Positions 60,401 through 64,000 of a DNA stretch of 64,000 nt are shown here, piece by piece. Location: NCBI RefSeq assembly GCF_000471905.2, contig NW_006498150.1, positions 635,237-699,236 on the forward strand, written 5' to 3'. The translations under genes were made by a program, and so were the position numbers. The notes beneath the pieces are model-generated. The model was given only the letters and a program-made list of their open reading frames with translations, was not told the DNA's origin and ran no database searches. Positions within the stretch are counted from its first letter, which is position 1, and each line of letters opens with the position of its first letter. The DNA is from Amborella trichopoda. Its lineage: Eukaryota; Streptophyta; Magnoliopsida; Amborellales; Amborellaceae.

Positions 60401-61429
60401 TATTCTCATTTTACATAACATTGACTTCATGTTGAGATTTTTTTTTTAAAACTAATTTACCCCTAAATAAGTCTATCTTCTCATTTTTTAAATTCTACCA
60501 CCTAGTTCTTGGATACCTATTAATTTCACTCCTTCCATATCTTTATGCAAATGTCCATAACCACAAGCCTATATTGGGCAGTCAAATTCTCTCTTGGAAT
60601 AACCTTACAGTCTTTACATGATGGTCGATCCATCTTCTTAACTAGGAAGAAATGTATCTGGCTTGTATGCAATCCACTTTTATAGGTTATTAAGTGTTCA
60701 TCTTGCTTTTTAAAGTAGGTGTTTACTATTGCTAGGTCGTAGGCCTTAGCAAAATTTGGAATAGCCTCACCCATTTCATTTCTTTAGCCAAACACCTCAT
60801 TTGCCAGCAATCAATTTGAATAACGATATGTGTTCTTTATGTGATTGCAGCAACAGCCTTGATGTCTATGATGGTAAGAGCGAGAAACAAAAAGAACAGC
60901 AGGAGAAAAGAGATGAAAGGGACCTTCGAATGGAGAGCAACAACAGTTTCACAATCGGTTCCATTCATAATGGAAGAGACTGAGTCATATAACAACTTCT
61001 CATAGGAGGTGGCACGGCCCTGAGACGAATTATTCATGAGAGGGAAGCAAAGGAAAACAAAAGGAGAAAAGATGGTCCAAGCCTAACCGACCAGTCGAGC
61101 CGCAGCCACCTGGAGATGTCTGGAAGCCGCAGAAGTGTCACGAGAGAAGAGAAAGAGAGCGGCCAAGGCGTTTGCGAGAACACATTCTCTGTCCTCTTCC
61201 ATGGCGGCCATTATCACCTTCCTCTCTCTTCCATAACACAAAACCTTCCAAACATAAAAAACACAAAAATCCATTAAATGCGTTCCAGTTAGCAGAGGGC
61301 ACGAAACTGCATAGAGATAACGAGATGGACCTGGTGATAGTAGGAATTGATAAGGGAGATGCATGCATCAGAAGTGGTTGTAACAGGGGAACCCCACCGG
61401 TCAAATTTCACTGTCGATTCTCCTTCCAT
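16277..61429 (-). CDS. TTC38-like tetratricopeptide repeat protein, 8 exons, C-terminus missing
   Basis: Seen: eight minus-strand exons (99, 153, 96, 102, 144, 95, 130 and 105 bases) join in frame into 308 codons without a stop, starting with MEGESTVKFDRWG. All introns are GT-AG. Recognisable family blocks, in order, are an SYYHQ-VLCYGRER junction, a CFYMGRPDLS block, LPENQ..SYIYGMLAFPLLE.GRM, SDPWSQHA-LCHVFQYECHF, FMEECSPSW, YTHNWWHVALC and VYLNALGLWLRVDVR. Known: the plant TTC38-like family is about 470 residues, soluble and built of TPR-type helical repeats; its biochemical role is poorly defined. Inferred: about 160 C-terminal residues lie beyond a further intron, in the gap or left of the window. 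The donor after exon 8 (16276) is intact. The open frame and clean splice sites argue for a living gene despite introns of 26.9 and 16.8 kb. Identification rests on remembered family sequence, not a search. Confidence 0.88.
16449..16578 (-). CDS. TTC38-like exon 7
   Basis: 130 bases. The first G completes the ATG codon split from exon 6. It then reads YTHNWWHVALCYMDGHSPLN and RILDIYDRHIWAELQRDD. The THNWWH motif is strongly conserved in TTC38 proteins from plants and animals. Donor GTGTGT at 16448; the following intron is only 67 bases. Confidence 0.88.
16679..16773 (-). CDS. TTC38-like exon 6
   Basis: 95 bases, phase 0 in and phase 2 out: LCHVFQYECHFREAVKFMEE, then CSPSWIDCSSF plus AT. It continues WSQHA from exon 5 exactly as the family expects, although the two exons are 16.8 kb apart. 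Donor GTAAGG at 16678. Confidence 0.86.
17459..19258 (+). mobile_element. Solo LTR, family X copy 3, TSD ATTAT
   Basis: 1800 bp, starting TGTTAT and ending CTCTCA. The 5-bp direct repeat ATTAT flanks it at 17454-17458 and 19259-19263. TATAAAA at 18687-18693 marks the probable promoter. There is no internal retrotransposon region, so it is a solo LTR left by LTR-LTR recombination. Removing it rejoins the copia protease reading (KE-IIDLGA), which confirms the boundaries independently. Confidence 0.92.
20310..20431 (+). pseudogene. rrn5: Nuclear plastid DNA: 5S rRNA (rrn5) fragment
   Basis: From TATTCTGGCGCCCTAGGCG through ACCAATCCATCCTGAACTTG and ATACTGTAGGGGA to GCCAGGATGATAAAAA, the sequence follows plastid 5S rRNA along its full ~121-nt length. 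It has a small deletion after GTAGGGGA and several C-to-T changes. The flanking ~120 bases upstream resemble the 4.5S-5S spacer. It lies inside the copia A integrase, so it is a nuclear transfer, not a functional rRNA gene. Exact borders of the plastid piece (within about 20050-20540) are unclear. Confidence 0.85.
20729..22656. mobile_element. Non-autonomous hAT element, 1.93 kb, TSD AATTCATC
   Basis: Ends are CATAGTTG... and ...AACTATG, a short 7-bp terminal inverted repeat. AATTCATC flanks it exactly (20721-20728 and 22657-22664), the 8-bp TSD of hAT transposons. Degenerate copies of a GGAATCGAGATTCC-like motif crowd both subterminal regions (20740-21220 and 22330-22620), as transposase-binding repeats do. 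There is no transposase. It sits in the integrase of copia A. Confidence 0.9.
21609..22290. repeat. Inverted repeat with CT-rich loop inside the hAT element
   Basis: The arm 21609-21750 (TTATCCCCTATTTTTAACTT, GACCCAAGAATTGAAAATAT) reappears inverted at 22150-22290 with roughly 90 % identity by eye. The loop (21775-22100) is made of AAACTCCATCTCTCTC-type repeats. It may be a nested foldback; no TSD was resolved. Confidence 0.75.
23574..23701. repeat. 64-bp tandem duplication
   Basis: Two units starting TACCATGCATAGATCATATA (23574) and TACCATACATAGATCGTATA (23638), followed by a short partial third. More decayed relatives of the unit continue to about 23900. Confidence 0.8.
23956..25631 (-). 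mobile_element. Gypsy LTR on the minus strand
   Basis: On the minus strand, TGATATAAGTTTCGGG (starting 25631) follows a purine tract AAAGGGGGG, as an LTR follows its polypurine tract. The LTR includes CATGCATG-rich and CTCTCTC segments and two degenerate ~170-bp modules (around 24060-24190 and 24250-24400). The distal end near 23956 is a guess based on a TG (CA on the minus strand). Confidence 0.55.
25632..25754 (-). pseudogene. 3' end of a gypsy pol frame
   Basis: The minus strand reads YPQLFDKQMNDLED then a stop shortly before the polypurine tract. This resembles the short tail that ends plant chromovirus pol. Too short for a firm call. Confidence 0.4.
25755..26117 (+). pseudogene. Gypsy gag zinc knuckle and protease fragment
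   Basis: An open plus-strand frame with a CX2CX4HX4C zinc knuckle (CFRCGKPGHLIKGC) followed by an aspartic-protease core ILIDPGSSHSIVAPHFA, the gag-to-protease junction of Ty3/gypsy elements. The rest of pol is missing; the frame runs directly into sequence from the LTR. It points opposite to the LTR and pol tail on its left, so the locus is rearranged. Confidence 0.85.
26118..26212 (+). mobile_element. Fragment of the same gypsy LTR, plus orientation
   Basis: CCCCATAAAAACACACCCAT, then CAATGCACATGACTACATCA and CCACACAATGATTACACA, match the inverse of 25262-25350. This is the same LTR segment in the opposite orientation, directly after the truncated protease. Confidence 0.75.
26213..26605. 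mobile_element. MITE-like foldback family M, copy 1
   Basis: Collinear with 62644-63033. A central perfect-to-near-perfect hairpin (AAAATACCCCTGAAAG / CAAGGGGTATTTTGG) lies near 26388-26420. The right end matches CCAGTCGTCCATTTTT inverted; the left terminal bases are lost at the junction with the LTR fragment. Confidence 0.75.
26691..27451 (-). mobile_element. LTR with tRNA-Met primer-binding site, minus strand
   Basis: The minus strand starts TGATGGAG (27451) and ends TTTCTGCATCA (26691). It is followed after two bases by TGGTATCAGAG, complementary to the 3' end of initiator tRNA-Met. This is therefore a 5' LTR; the internal region to its left is cut short by MITE copy 1. Confidence 0.7.
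27560..28265 (-). pseudogene. L1 LINE RNase H fragment
   Basis: The minus strand reads SIWVERNCRIFE, a spacer, then LDFDGCSLGKLGP and STSIEAHALLEWLRLF, the first two catalytic regions of the plant L1 RNase H, and later a KADALAK-like end. It is related to, but distinct from, the L1 at 9197-13299. Frameshifted and 5'-truncated. Confidence 0.75.
28320..28810 (+). mobile_element. LTR-like arm, left, with primer-binding site
   Basis: About 490 bp, repeated in inverted orientation at 32035-32525. It is followed by TGGTATCGAGGC (28815-28826), a mutated tRNA-Met primer-binding site, which suggests a 5' LTR. Confidence 0.6.
29017..31815 (+). pseudogene. RTE-clade LINE 1, degenerate
   Basis: Begins in the endonuclease (RIATWNVGMLTRKYMKLV) and keeps recognisable RTE blocks: DEHLITYKSR, KVKESLKRMNIGKALGPNGI (RT start), YLGSIIQ, and the C-terminal SWAGHVQCRPSTTPVRRCEL. 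It ends in a GATGATAATGATGATC-type tail near 31795, typical of RTE. Many stops and frameshifts, and the catalytic ADD is lost. It lies between the two inverted LTR-like arms. Confidence 0.82.
32035..32525 (-). mobile_element. LTR-like arm, right, inverted
   Basis: The minus strand starts TGATGCATGATAAAATTATTC and matches 28320-28810 nearly throughout, including GGGGTAAAAATGTCATTA. No primer-binding site follows. Confidence 0.6.
32561..32591. repeat. Poly-C / poly-A tract
   Basis: A run of about 17 C followed by about 13 A. Low complexity and prone to sequencing error. Confidence 0.9.
32592..33577. other. Intron 5 sequence next to exon 5
   Basis: No transposon recognised. This is likely the original intron sequence downstream of the exon 5 donor. 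Confidence 0.35.
33578..33721 (-). CDS. TTC38-like exon 5
   Basis: 48 codons, phase 0: VLPENQQESYIYGMLAFPLL, then ELGRMSDAEISARKGLEINK and SDPWSQHA. The acceptor is a tandem CAGCAG (NAGNAG). Using the distal AG gives the family-like junction EQ-VLPEN; the proximal one would add one glutamine. The donor GTGCGT at 33577 opens the 16.8-kb intron. Confidence 0.87.
33918..34019 (-). CDS. TTC38-like exon 4
   Basis: 34 codons, phase 0: LLREFPRDLASLNRAQ, then CFYMGRPDLSLGLVEQ. The CFYMGRPDLS block is the most recognisable signature of the plant family. AG acceptor at 34021-34020, GT donor at 33917. It follows directly on exon 3 in the family alignment (HSK-LLREFPRD), so no exon is missing inside the giant third intron. 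Confidence 0.87.
34022..34499. other. Intron 3 sequence next to exon 4, with short tandem repeats
   Basis: Contains (GTAT)n at about 34143-34176 and a (TG)n run at about 34449-34478. No gene seen. Confidence 0.45.
34500..34567 (+). mobile_element. RTE 3'-end stub with (GAT)n tail
   Basis: CCATCTCCCATATAGTTGGG, then AAAAGGCTCT and a run of GAT units. This is the extreme 3' end of an RTE element, severely 5'-truncated. Confidence 0.65.
34730..35290. repeat. Nested direct duplications
   Basis: A 60-bp unit (TGTTATCATCATCACTAGAT, then GAACAATA.AAAATAAATAAA) occurs at about 35088 and 35148. A wider repeat (GAGTT.TTGAGTTCTTAAA) links about 34816 to 35198. Confidence 0.7.
35291..36139. other. Unclassified intron stretch
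   Basis: A locally G+C-rich piece (35510-35640) sits in AT-rich DNA. I recognise no gene or repeat family. Confidence 0.3.
36140..36600. mobile_element. Foldback MITE, ~460 bp
   Basis: The arm 36140-36300 (ACTCATGGCTCATCATCATC, AAAGTCTATAATA) reappears inverted at 36440-36590 (GATGGTGATGAGCCATGAGT). The two arms enclose GGGGTAATTTGGTC. No transposase. TSD not resolved. Confidence 0.7.
36620..37800 (-). pseudogene. RTE-clade LINE 2, internally deleted
   Basis: The minus strand has the RT start (DVKEALRKMKMGKTLGLDGI, PIEVLKCLG), later RT pieces, then WSGHEQRRPRTTPVRR near 36800-36850. The part around the catalytic ADD is missing between about 36850 and 36900, so it is joined across an internal deletion. 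Confidence 0.8.
37801..39009. other. Unclassified intron stretch
   Basis: Weak open frames only. A segment at 38449-38650 resembles 40783-40960 (GTGGAACCCC, CCTTGACCGA), suggesting both belong to one decayed element. Confidence 0.35.
39010..39350. mobile_element. Probable decayed hAT MITE
   Basis: Opens GGTGCAAATGGGTCAGACCG and is dense in GGGCC/GGCCC motifs, a style typical of non-autonomous hAT elements beginning GGGGTGCAAATGGGTCGG. No clean right end or TSD was found. Confidence 0.35.
39500..40136 (+). pseudogene. Decayed gypsy-like gag
   Basis: Frameshifted plus-strand pieces recall a Ty3/gypsy gag: a hydrophobic LFNFM..L..W-like region near 39625, then AVAEGLGEYKR, then a basic stretch (KRHPKSF) and a possible C..C cysteine pair. 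Low similarity; the call is tentative. Confidence 0.35.
40137..40560. repeat. 213-bp tandem duplication
   Basis: GAAAGAGATAT starts at 40143 and 40356, and both units run to GACCTGACCAATAACCCAT, with a small deletion in the second. Very similar, hence recent. Confidence 0.88.
40561..41193. other. Unclassified intron stretch before LTR copy 4
   Basis: Includes the 40783-40960 segment repeated at 38449. No gene seen. Confidence 0.35.
41199..43161 (+). mobile_element. Solo LTR, family X copy 4, TSD GGCAG
   Basis: 1963 bp, TGCTGTTGGGG to CACCTTTAA, collinear with the other copies. GGCAG flanks it at 41194-41198 and 43162-43166. The terminal CA appears mutated to AA. TATATAAA at 42535-42542 sits at the family's conserved promoter position. 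No internal region. Confidence 0.82.
43287..43470. mobile_element. One end of a CATAGTTG-type hAT element
   Basis: CATAGTTGTCAACATCTCCC followed by degenerate GGGATCTCGATTCC motifs, like the left end of the hAT at 20729. No right end found, so it is a fragment. Confidence 0.5.
43645..44640. mobile_element. 996-bp foldback inserted in the copia B 5' LTR, TSD TTAAG
   Basis: Two ~450-bp arms in inverted orientation (43645-44100 and 44160-44640) around a short loop; outer ends TGATGCAGAAAG... and ...TTTCCTCATCA. TTAAG flanks it (43640-43644 and 44641-44645). The intact 3' LTR of the same element reads GCCATTAAGCCTAC at this site, confirming the insertion. Outward TG starts and a 5-bp TSD suggest a pair of head-to-head LTRs, not a classic DNA foldback. 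Confidence 0.88.
45322..49472. mobile_element. Non-autonomous hAT in copia B gag, TSD TTAGAATG
   Basis: Terminal inverted repeats TAGGGCAGAGAA and TAGGGCTGAGAA (minus strand from 49472), with subterminal GGATCC/ATCCGGAT-rich repeats at both ends. TTAGAATG flanks it at 45314-45321 and 49473-49480 (8 bp, hAT). Without the nested solo LTR it is about 2.06 kb. It encodes no transposase. The interior includes a (TA)n run (45465-45490) and CT/GA-rich segments. Confidence 0.92.
46523..48609 (+). mobile_element. Solo LTR, family X copy 5, TSD CATAA
   Basis: 2087 bp, TGTTGGGT to AGTCCTTTCA. CATAA flanks it (46518-46522 and 48610-48614). A TATTAAAA at 47837-47844 takes the place of the family TATA box. 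It sits inside the hAT at 45322-49472, making it the youngest of three stacked insertions. Confidence 0.92.
52837..55411. mobile_element. hAT composite with interleaved inverted-repeat pairs, TSD GGGTAGAC
   Basis: GGGTAGAC occurs at 52829-52836 and 55412-55419, an exact 8-bp TSD in the copia B RT/RNase H region. Two inverted pairs lie between. Pair A has outer ends CAGCGTTTTAAAAATCG at 52837 and its inverse ending 55111. Pair B has CAGTGGTTTAAAAAACGG at 53821 and its inverse ending 55411. Order is A-left, B-left, A-right, B-right. The A arms are ~900 bp, ending inward in AAAGGTTTTTGTCAAAAA-type microrepeats. No transposase. Confidence 0.9.
53312..53392 (+). other. tRNA-like module in the left A arm
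   Basis: A box-B match GGTTCGAATCC (53362-53372) lies 43 bases after a weak box-A-like TGGCATACCGA (53319-53329), the spacing of tRNA genes. A 5-bp CATAC/GTGTG stem with a 7-base loop lies between them. A diverged inverse copy with GGTTTGATTCC is at 54586-54596 (minus). Probably a tRNA relic, not a working tRNA. Confidence 0.45.
56240..56629 (+). pseudogene. Gypsy gag fragment with zinc knuckle
   Basis: The plus strand reads KCIKCSRVGHIYYWCQNRK (CX2CX4HX4C) then NLAEEFLEED and an acidic stretch (DEEHEEEEPKVTFTD), the end of a Ty3/gypsy gag. It begins where the copia B 3' LTR is cut off and ends at the LTR at 56630. Confidence 0.75.
56630..56996. mobile_element. Short LTR, TGATGCAGG...CCTGCATCA
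   Basis: 367 bp with a 9-bp terminal inverted repeat TGATGCAGG/CCTGCATCA, the same termini style as the LTRs at 26691 and 28320/32525. No TSD (ATCCT versus CTAAG). Its right ~65 bp are duplicated with a 96-bp period to about 57111. Confidence 0.6.
57112..58260. other. Non-coding intron stretch
   Basis: No recognised gene or element. Confidence 0.35.
58261..58426. repeat. 83-bp tandem duplication
   Basis: GACCATGAGATGGTGGGCTA starts at 58261 and 58344; the two units differ at only a few positions. Confidence 0.93.
58440..60790 (-). pseudogene. RTE-clade LINE 3
   Basis: The minus strand runs from the endonuclease end (DEHLITYKSGLHTSQIHFFL, DRPSCKDCK) through the RT start (EVKEALKRMKIRKALRLD), the intact catalytic block FADDIVLIDE (about 59199-59227) and the C-terminal RWAGHVWRRHSTTPVRRCEL to its 3' end near 58450. 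Frameshifts and stops are present, but it is the best preserved of the three RTE copies. The 5' endonuclease start is missing. Confidence 0.85.
60924..61019 (-). CDS. TTC38-like exon 3
   Basis: 32 codons, phase 0: GRATSYEKLLYDSVSSIMNG then TDCETVVALHSK. The AG acceptor is at 61021-61020 after a 72-base intron. The donor GT at 60923 opens the 26.9-kb third intron, whose first ~130 bases separate the exon from an antisense RTE LINE. Confidence 0.85.
61092..61244 (-). CDS. TTC38-like exon 2
   Basis: 51 codons, phase 0 at both ends. It opens VLCYGRERKVIMAAMEED and continues ECVLANALAALFLFSRD, the first helical repeat of the family. The upstream intron is only 86 bases (61245-61330). The donor is GTCGGT at 61091. 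Reading on past 61092 meets a stop at once, so the donor position is well constrained by the phase of exon 3. Confidence 0.85.
61331..61429 (-). CDS. TTC38-like exon 1 (start codon)
   Basis: 33 codons, phase 0 at the donor. The start ATG at 61429-61427 precedes EGESTVKFDRWG, which matches the usual N-terminal block of the plant family (acidic start, then K/RxDRWG). The exon ends SYYHQ before a GT donor at 61330. An in-frame upstream ATG was not seen in the 5' flank I read. Confidence 0.82.
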
Positions 61430-61770
61430 TCCCTCTCTGGACTCAGAAAACCACCCAGCAACTTCTTGCGAAAAGAATGAGCCTCCGTCCAGGGGAAAAA
61501 CCGCTCAGAAGTTCAGCAAGAGTCCAGACGAAAGATCGGGTAGGAAAGTGACGTGAAGAGAGTCAAGAAGGTTATCATCCTCGAAAGAGACCGAGCAACG
61601 GAGCTAACGGTGTGGGGACGGAAAACCGCCTGGTACAACCGTGTCAAAACTGTGGCTCGCGCCCCACCGTCAAGCGTAATGTCACAACTTACAAGCGAGT
61701 CCAAGAGTGTGCCCCTAGTATATGTTTATTGGAACATGTTTTTGAAAGCGTTGCGCCCCTATTAAAATAA
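61430..61770 (-). promoter_or_regulatory. 5' flank, likely 5'UTR and promoter of the TTC38-like gene
   Basis: This stretch is visibly richer in G+C than its AT-rich surroundings, as expected of a gene start. It contains a TGACGTG motif (61549-61555), the core bound by plant bZIP factors. No convincing TATA box stands out. Regulation is inferred only from position and composition. Confidence 0.4.
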
Positions 61771-62549
61771 GTAAAGCCTTATCTTCTTACTCATTAAAAA
61801 TCGTAATTCAAATATTAAAAAATTATTAAATCAATTAATCTCATTATAGATGTAAAAAAGTTAAAATTTCAAATTCTAAAAATAATATATATTACAGCAA
61901 ATCATCTAGACCATTTATATCTCTCTCAAAATAAGTGTTAATAGATCTGTACTATTTTTTAGTTTCAAATTTTATTGTTGGTAGTAAAAATAGATTATAA
62001 ATATTAATAGATCCTCAAAATCTGTATCATTTTTTAAGTTATAAATTTTGTTATCGGTAGTGAAATTTGATTTTAGAGCCATCATGAAGATTTATTATGC
62101 TCAAAGTGCTTTCCGGATAGTATTTGAGGTGAGGCATTTATTTTGTTTTCATAAACTTTATGTCCCGTAGAAACTTCATCTATTTTTATTTTTCGTTTGC
62201 CATTTTATAAATTATTTTATAGTGAAATTTAGGGTATGCACGTGTCCATAAAAACAATAGAAAAATATCTTTGATAAAAAAATACCAAAATACTTTTGAA
62301 CTTGAAGGTTAAATTATTTCTTATTTTGAAAAAATTACGTAAAATTCCCTTCACCGAACTCCAGTACGCTGGGACCAACCCTAATATTGTTTTTTTTTTT
62401 TTTTTTTTTTTGCCCTTTTTCAAAAGAGAAGGTTAACAACCCACCCTAATAGTTTCCTATTTACATTATAAACAATAGTATTTTCTTTTGTATTAACCCT
62501 TGGATGAATTCTTTTTAGTTCATTTTTGGATGAAAATAAGCCCTCTTAG
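61771..62549. other. Upstream intergenic sequence
   Basis: AT-rich, with a run of about 23 T at 62389-62411. No gene recognised. Confidence 0.35.
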
Positions 62550-63355
62550 AGAAACACCAAAATTAAGTTAATGGCAGACTCACCCCTTGCGGGTCCGAAC
62601 ATCCTTGAAAACTTTCTCAAAGGTCATATATGCTTCCTCTTATCCAACCGTCCATTCTAAATGGAGGGCTAAGATTGCTCCAATCACAAGGTCATGTCTC
62701 TATACTATTTTATTTTTAATTTTTTTCTGTAAACTATTTTGACACCAAATTTTGTACGTCCAATCCTCTATTAAACTCGCAGCAGCGAAATATTTCTAAA
62801 AAAAATAAAATAACCAAAATACCTTTGAAAGTTTCAAGGGGTATTTTGGTCATTATATTTTATCGAAAAATTATTTTTAATATTTTTTATAGGTGTGCCC
62901 CAATGAGAATACGGTACGAACCAAATTTCATATTCATACAATTTGTATAAATAAAATAAAAATAAAATACTTTGAGACGTCAGATCTAAAATCAAACGGT
63001 GAGTGGCTCTCTTGATCAAAATTGGATGGCTGGCTGCTAGGGATCTTTCCTGCAGGGGAATAATAGAAACTATTCCCCTATCCAAAATGATTTAAAAATT
63101 CACAAAGGTCAATATAAAGAAAATAGTTTCCTTTATACCTTCTCTTTAGAAACTATTTTCTGAATACCCGTCTCAGAGAAACACCAAAATTAAGTTTACG
63201 GCCGGCTCGACCCTTACAAGCCCGGACCTCCCTATGCTTGAAAAGTTTCTCAAAGGTCAAACTCGATGAAACTTCAAAACTTTGTTTTTGACTTAGTGGG
63301 GCACTTTTATCCAAAATGATTTAAAATTTCAAAAGGGTCAATGTAAAGAAAATAG
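62550..63355. repeat. Direct repeats flanking MITE copy 2
   Basis: An ~80-bp segment (AGAAACACCAAAATTAAGTT...TTTCTCAAAGGTCA) occurs at about 62550 and 63178. A second (ATCCAAAATGATTTAAAA.TT) occurs at about 63081 and 63311. This points to a local duplication that the MITE interrupted. Confidence 0.7.
62644..63033. mobile_element. MITE-like foldback family M, copy 2
   Basis: 390 bp, CCAACCGTCCATT to TGGATGGCTGG (imperfect terminal inverted repeat), with the central hairpin around GGGGTATTTTGG. Collinear with 26213-26605. No TSD resolved. Confidence 0.75.
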
Positions 63356-64000
63356 TGACAACTTTTAAAGTGTAAATGAAAATTTATCGTAGGGAATATA
63401 TGTAGAAAATTTAAAGTGAGGGGTTTATGGTATTTTCCTTTTATTTTTACTGGATGAGCCCCGGTAGGGCAGATCATGCCATGAAATTTATTCATAACTT
63501 ATTTGTAGTGGAAAATTCACAATGCAACAATGGTGTAAGATTTTGGTCGTAGTTAACCAGACTACCGATGATTAGATGGATAGGAATATGGGTCATGGCA
63601 CCAGATGTAAAATTTTCCCTTTTTTTCTAATGTTTAGGTAATGCTTGGACCTTACTGAAATTAAAGTTGCTTATAAAAAAACTAACAAAAAATTGTACTT
63701 CTCACGGGAGTTTCTTTAAGAAAGATACTTTCTTTCTCTTAGGATTACAAAAAATTTGAAGCTGAAAAATTGATGTAGATTTAGCAAATCTATAAACTAA
63801 GATAGTCCACCTAGATATGAAAAAAGTTTGGGTGAGCCCACTAGCTCATGAAATAGTATAAGTCTAACGGCTCAGATTGAATCTGGGCCGATCTTACGAA
63901 CGCGGATGTCTAAGTGTAATTTGATTTTAAATTTTTTCTTACAAATTCATATCACTTGAATTTTAAAGCATGTGTTTTTCTTCATCAAAGCTGTCACATA
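63356..64000. other. Intergenic sequence at the right edge
   Basis: AT-rich. No gene, RNA or repeat family recognised. Confidence 0.35.

Noticed and set aside
1..64000. CRISPR array, operon or other prokaryotic system
   Set aside because: No array, ribosome-binding sites or compact gene clusters; introns and plant transposons throughout show nuclear plant DNA.

Overview
This window is nuclear DNA from a plant, almost certainly an angiosperm. The evidence is GT-AG spliced exons, Ty1/copia and Ty3/gypsy LTR elements, L1 and RTE LINEs, hAT-type DNA transposons, and a nuclear copy of plastid 5S rRNA. It is AT-rich and repeat-dominated, with one 610-base assembly gap. Very long repeat-filled introns would fit a large-genome lineage such as a magnoliid, but nothing here fixes the species.

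The main result is that about 45 kb of the window is one gene on the minus strand. It encodes a tetratricopeptide repeat protein 38 (TTC38)-like protein. I recovered eight exons by reading protein similarity and splice sites by eye: 61331-61429 (start codon), 61092-61244, 60924-61019, 33918-34019, 33578-33721, 16679-16773, 16449-16578 and 16277-16381. All seven joined introns have GT-AG ends and compatible phases. Together the exons give 308 uninterrupted codons, roughly the first two thirds of the family's usual length (about 470 residues). The remaining exons are not visible; they lie in the gap or beyond the left edge. Introns are either tiny (67-196 bases) or enormous (26.9 kb, 16.8 kb and apparently more than 16 kb). 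Nearly every other feature is a transposon inside one of these three giant introns.

Intron 8 side (1-16276): a 293-bp tandem duplication, a decayed hAT transposase tail with its intron, an LTR copy (4988-6909), a degenerate ~190-bp array, a 4.1-kb L1 LINE with a 10-bp target-site duplication (TSD), and a truncated LTR that runs into the gap.

Intron 5 (16774-33577): a degenerate copia element broken by a solo LTR (TSD ATTAT), a plastid rrn5 fragment and a 1.9-kb hAT element (TSD AATTCATC). After it come a rearranged gypsy element, a miniature inverted-repeat element (MITE), an LTR with primer-binding site, an L1 RNase H fragment, and an RTE LINE lying between two inverted LTR-like arms.

Intron 3 (34020-60923): RTE fragments, foldbacks, degenerate gypsy material and a solo LTR (TSD GGCAG). 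Then comes a copia element (43611-56239) carrying three direct insertions with their own TSDs: a foldback in its 5' LTR (TTAAG), a hAT in gag (TTAGAATG) and a 2.6-kb hAT composite in the reverse transcriptase / RNase H region (GGGTAGAC). The gag hAT itself contains a solo LTR (CATAA). A third RTE copy ends just before exon 3.

Five copies of one ~1.8-2.1 kb LTR family recur, three with clear 5-bp TSDs and no internal region. The most unusual structure is the composite at 52837-55411, in which the two inverted-repeat pairs are interleaved rather than nested. All calls were made by reading; no database search was run.
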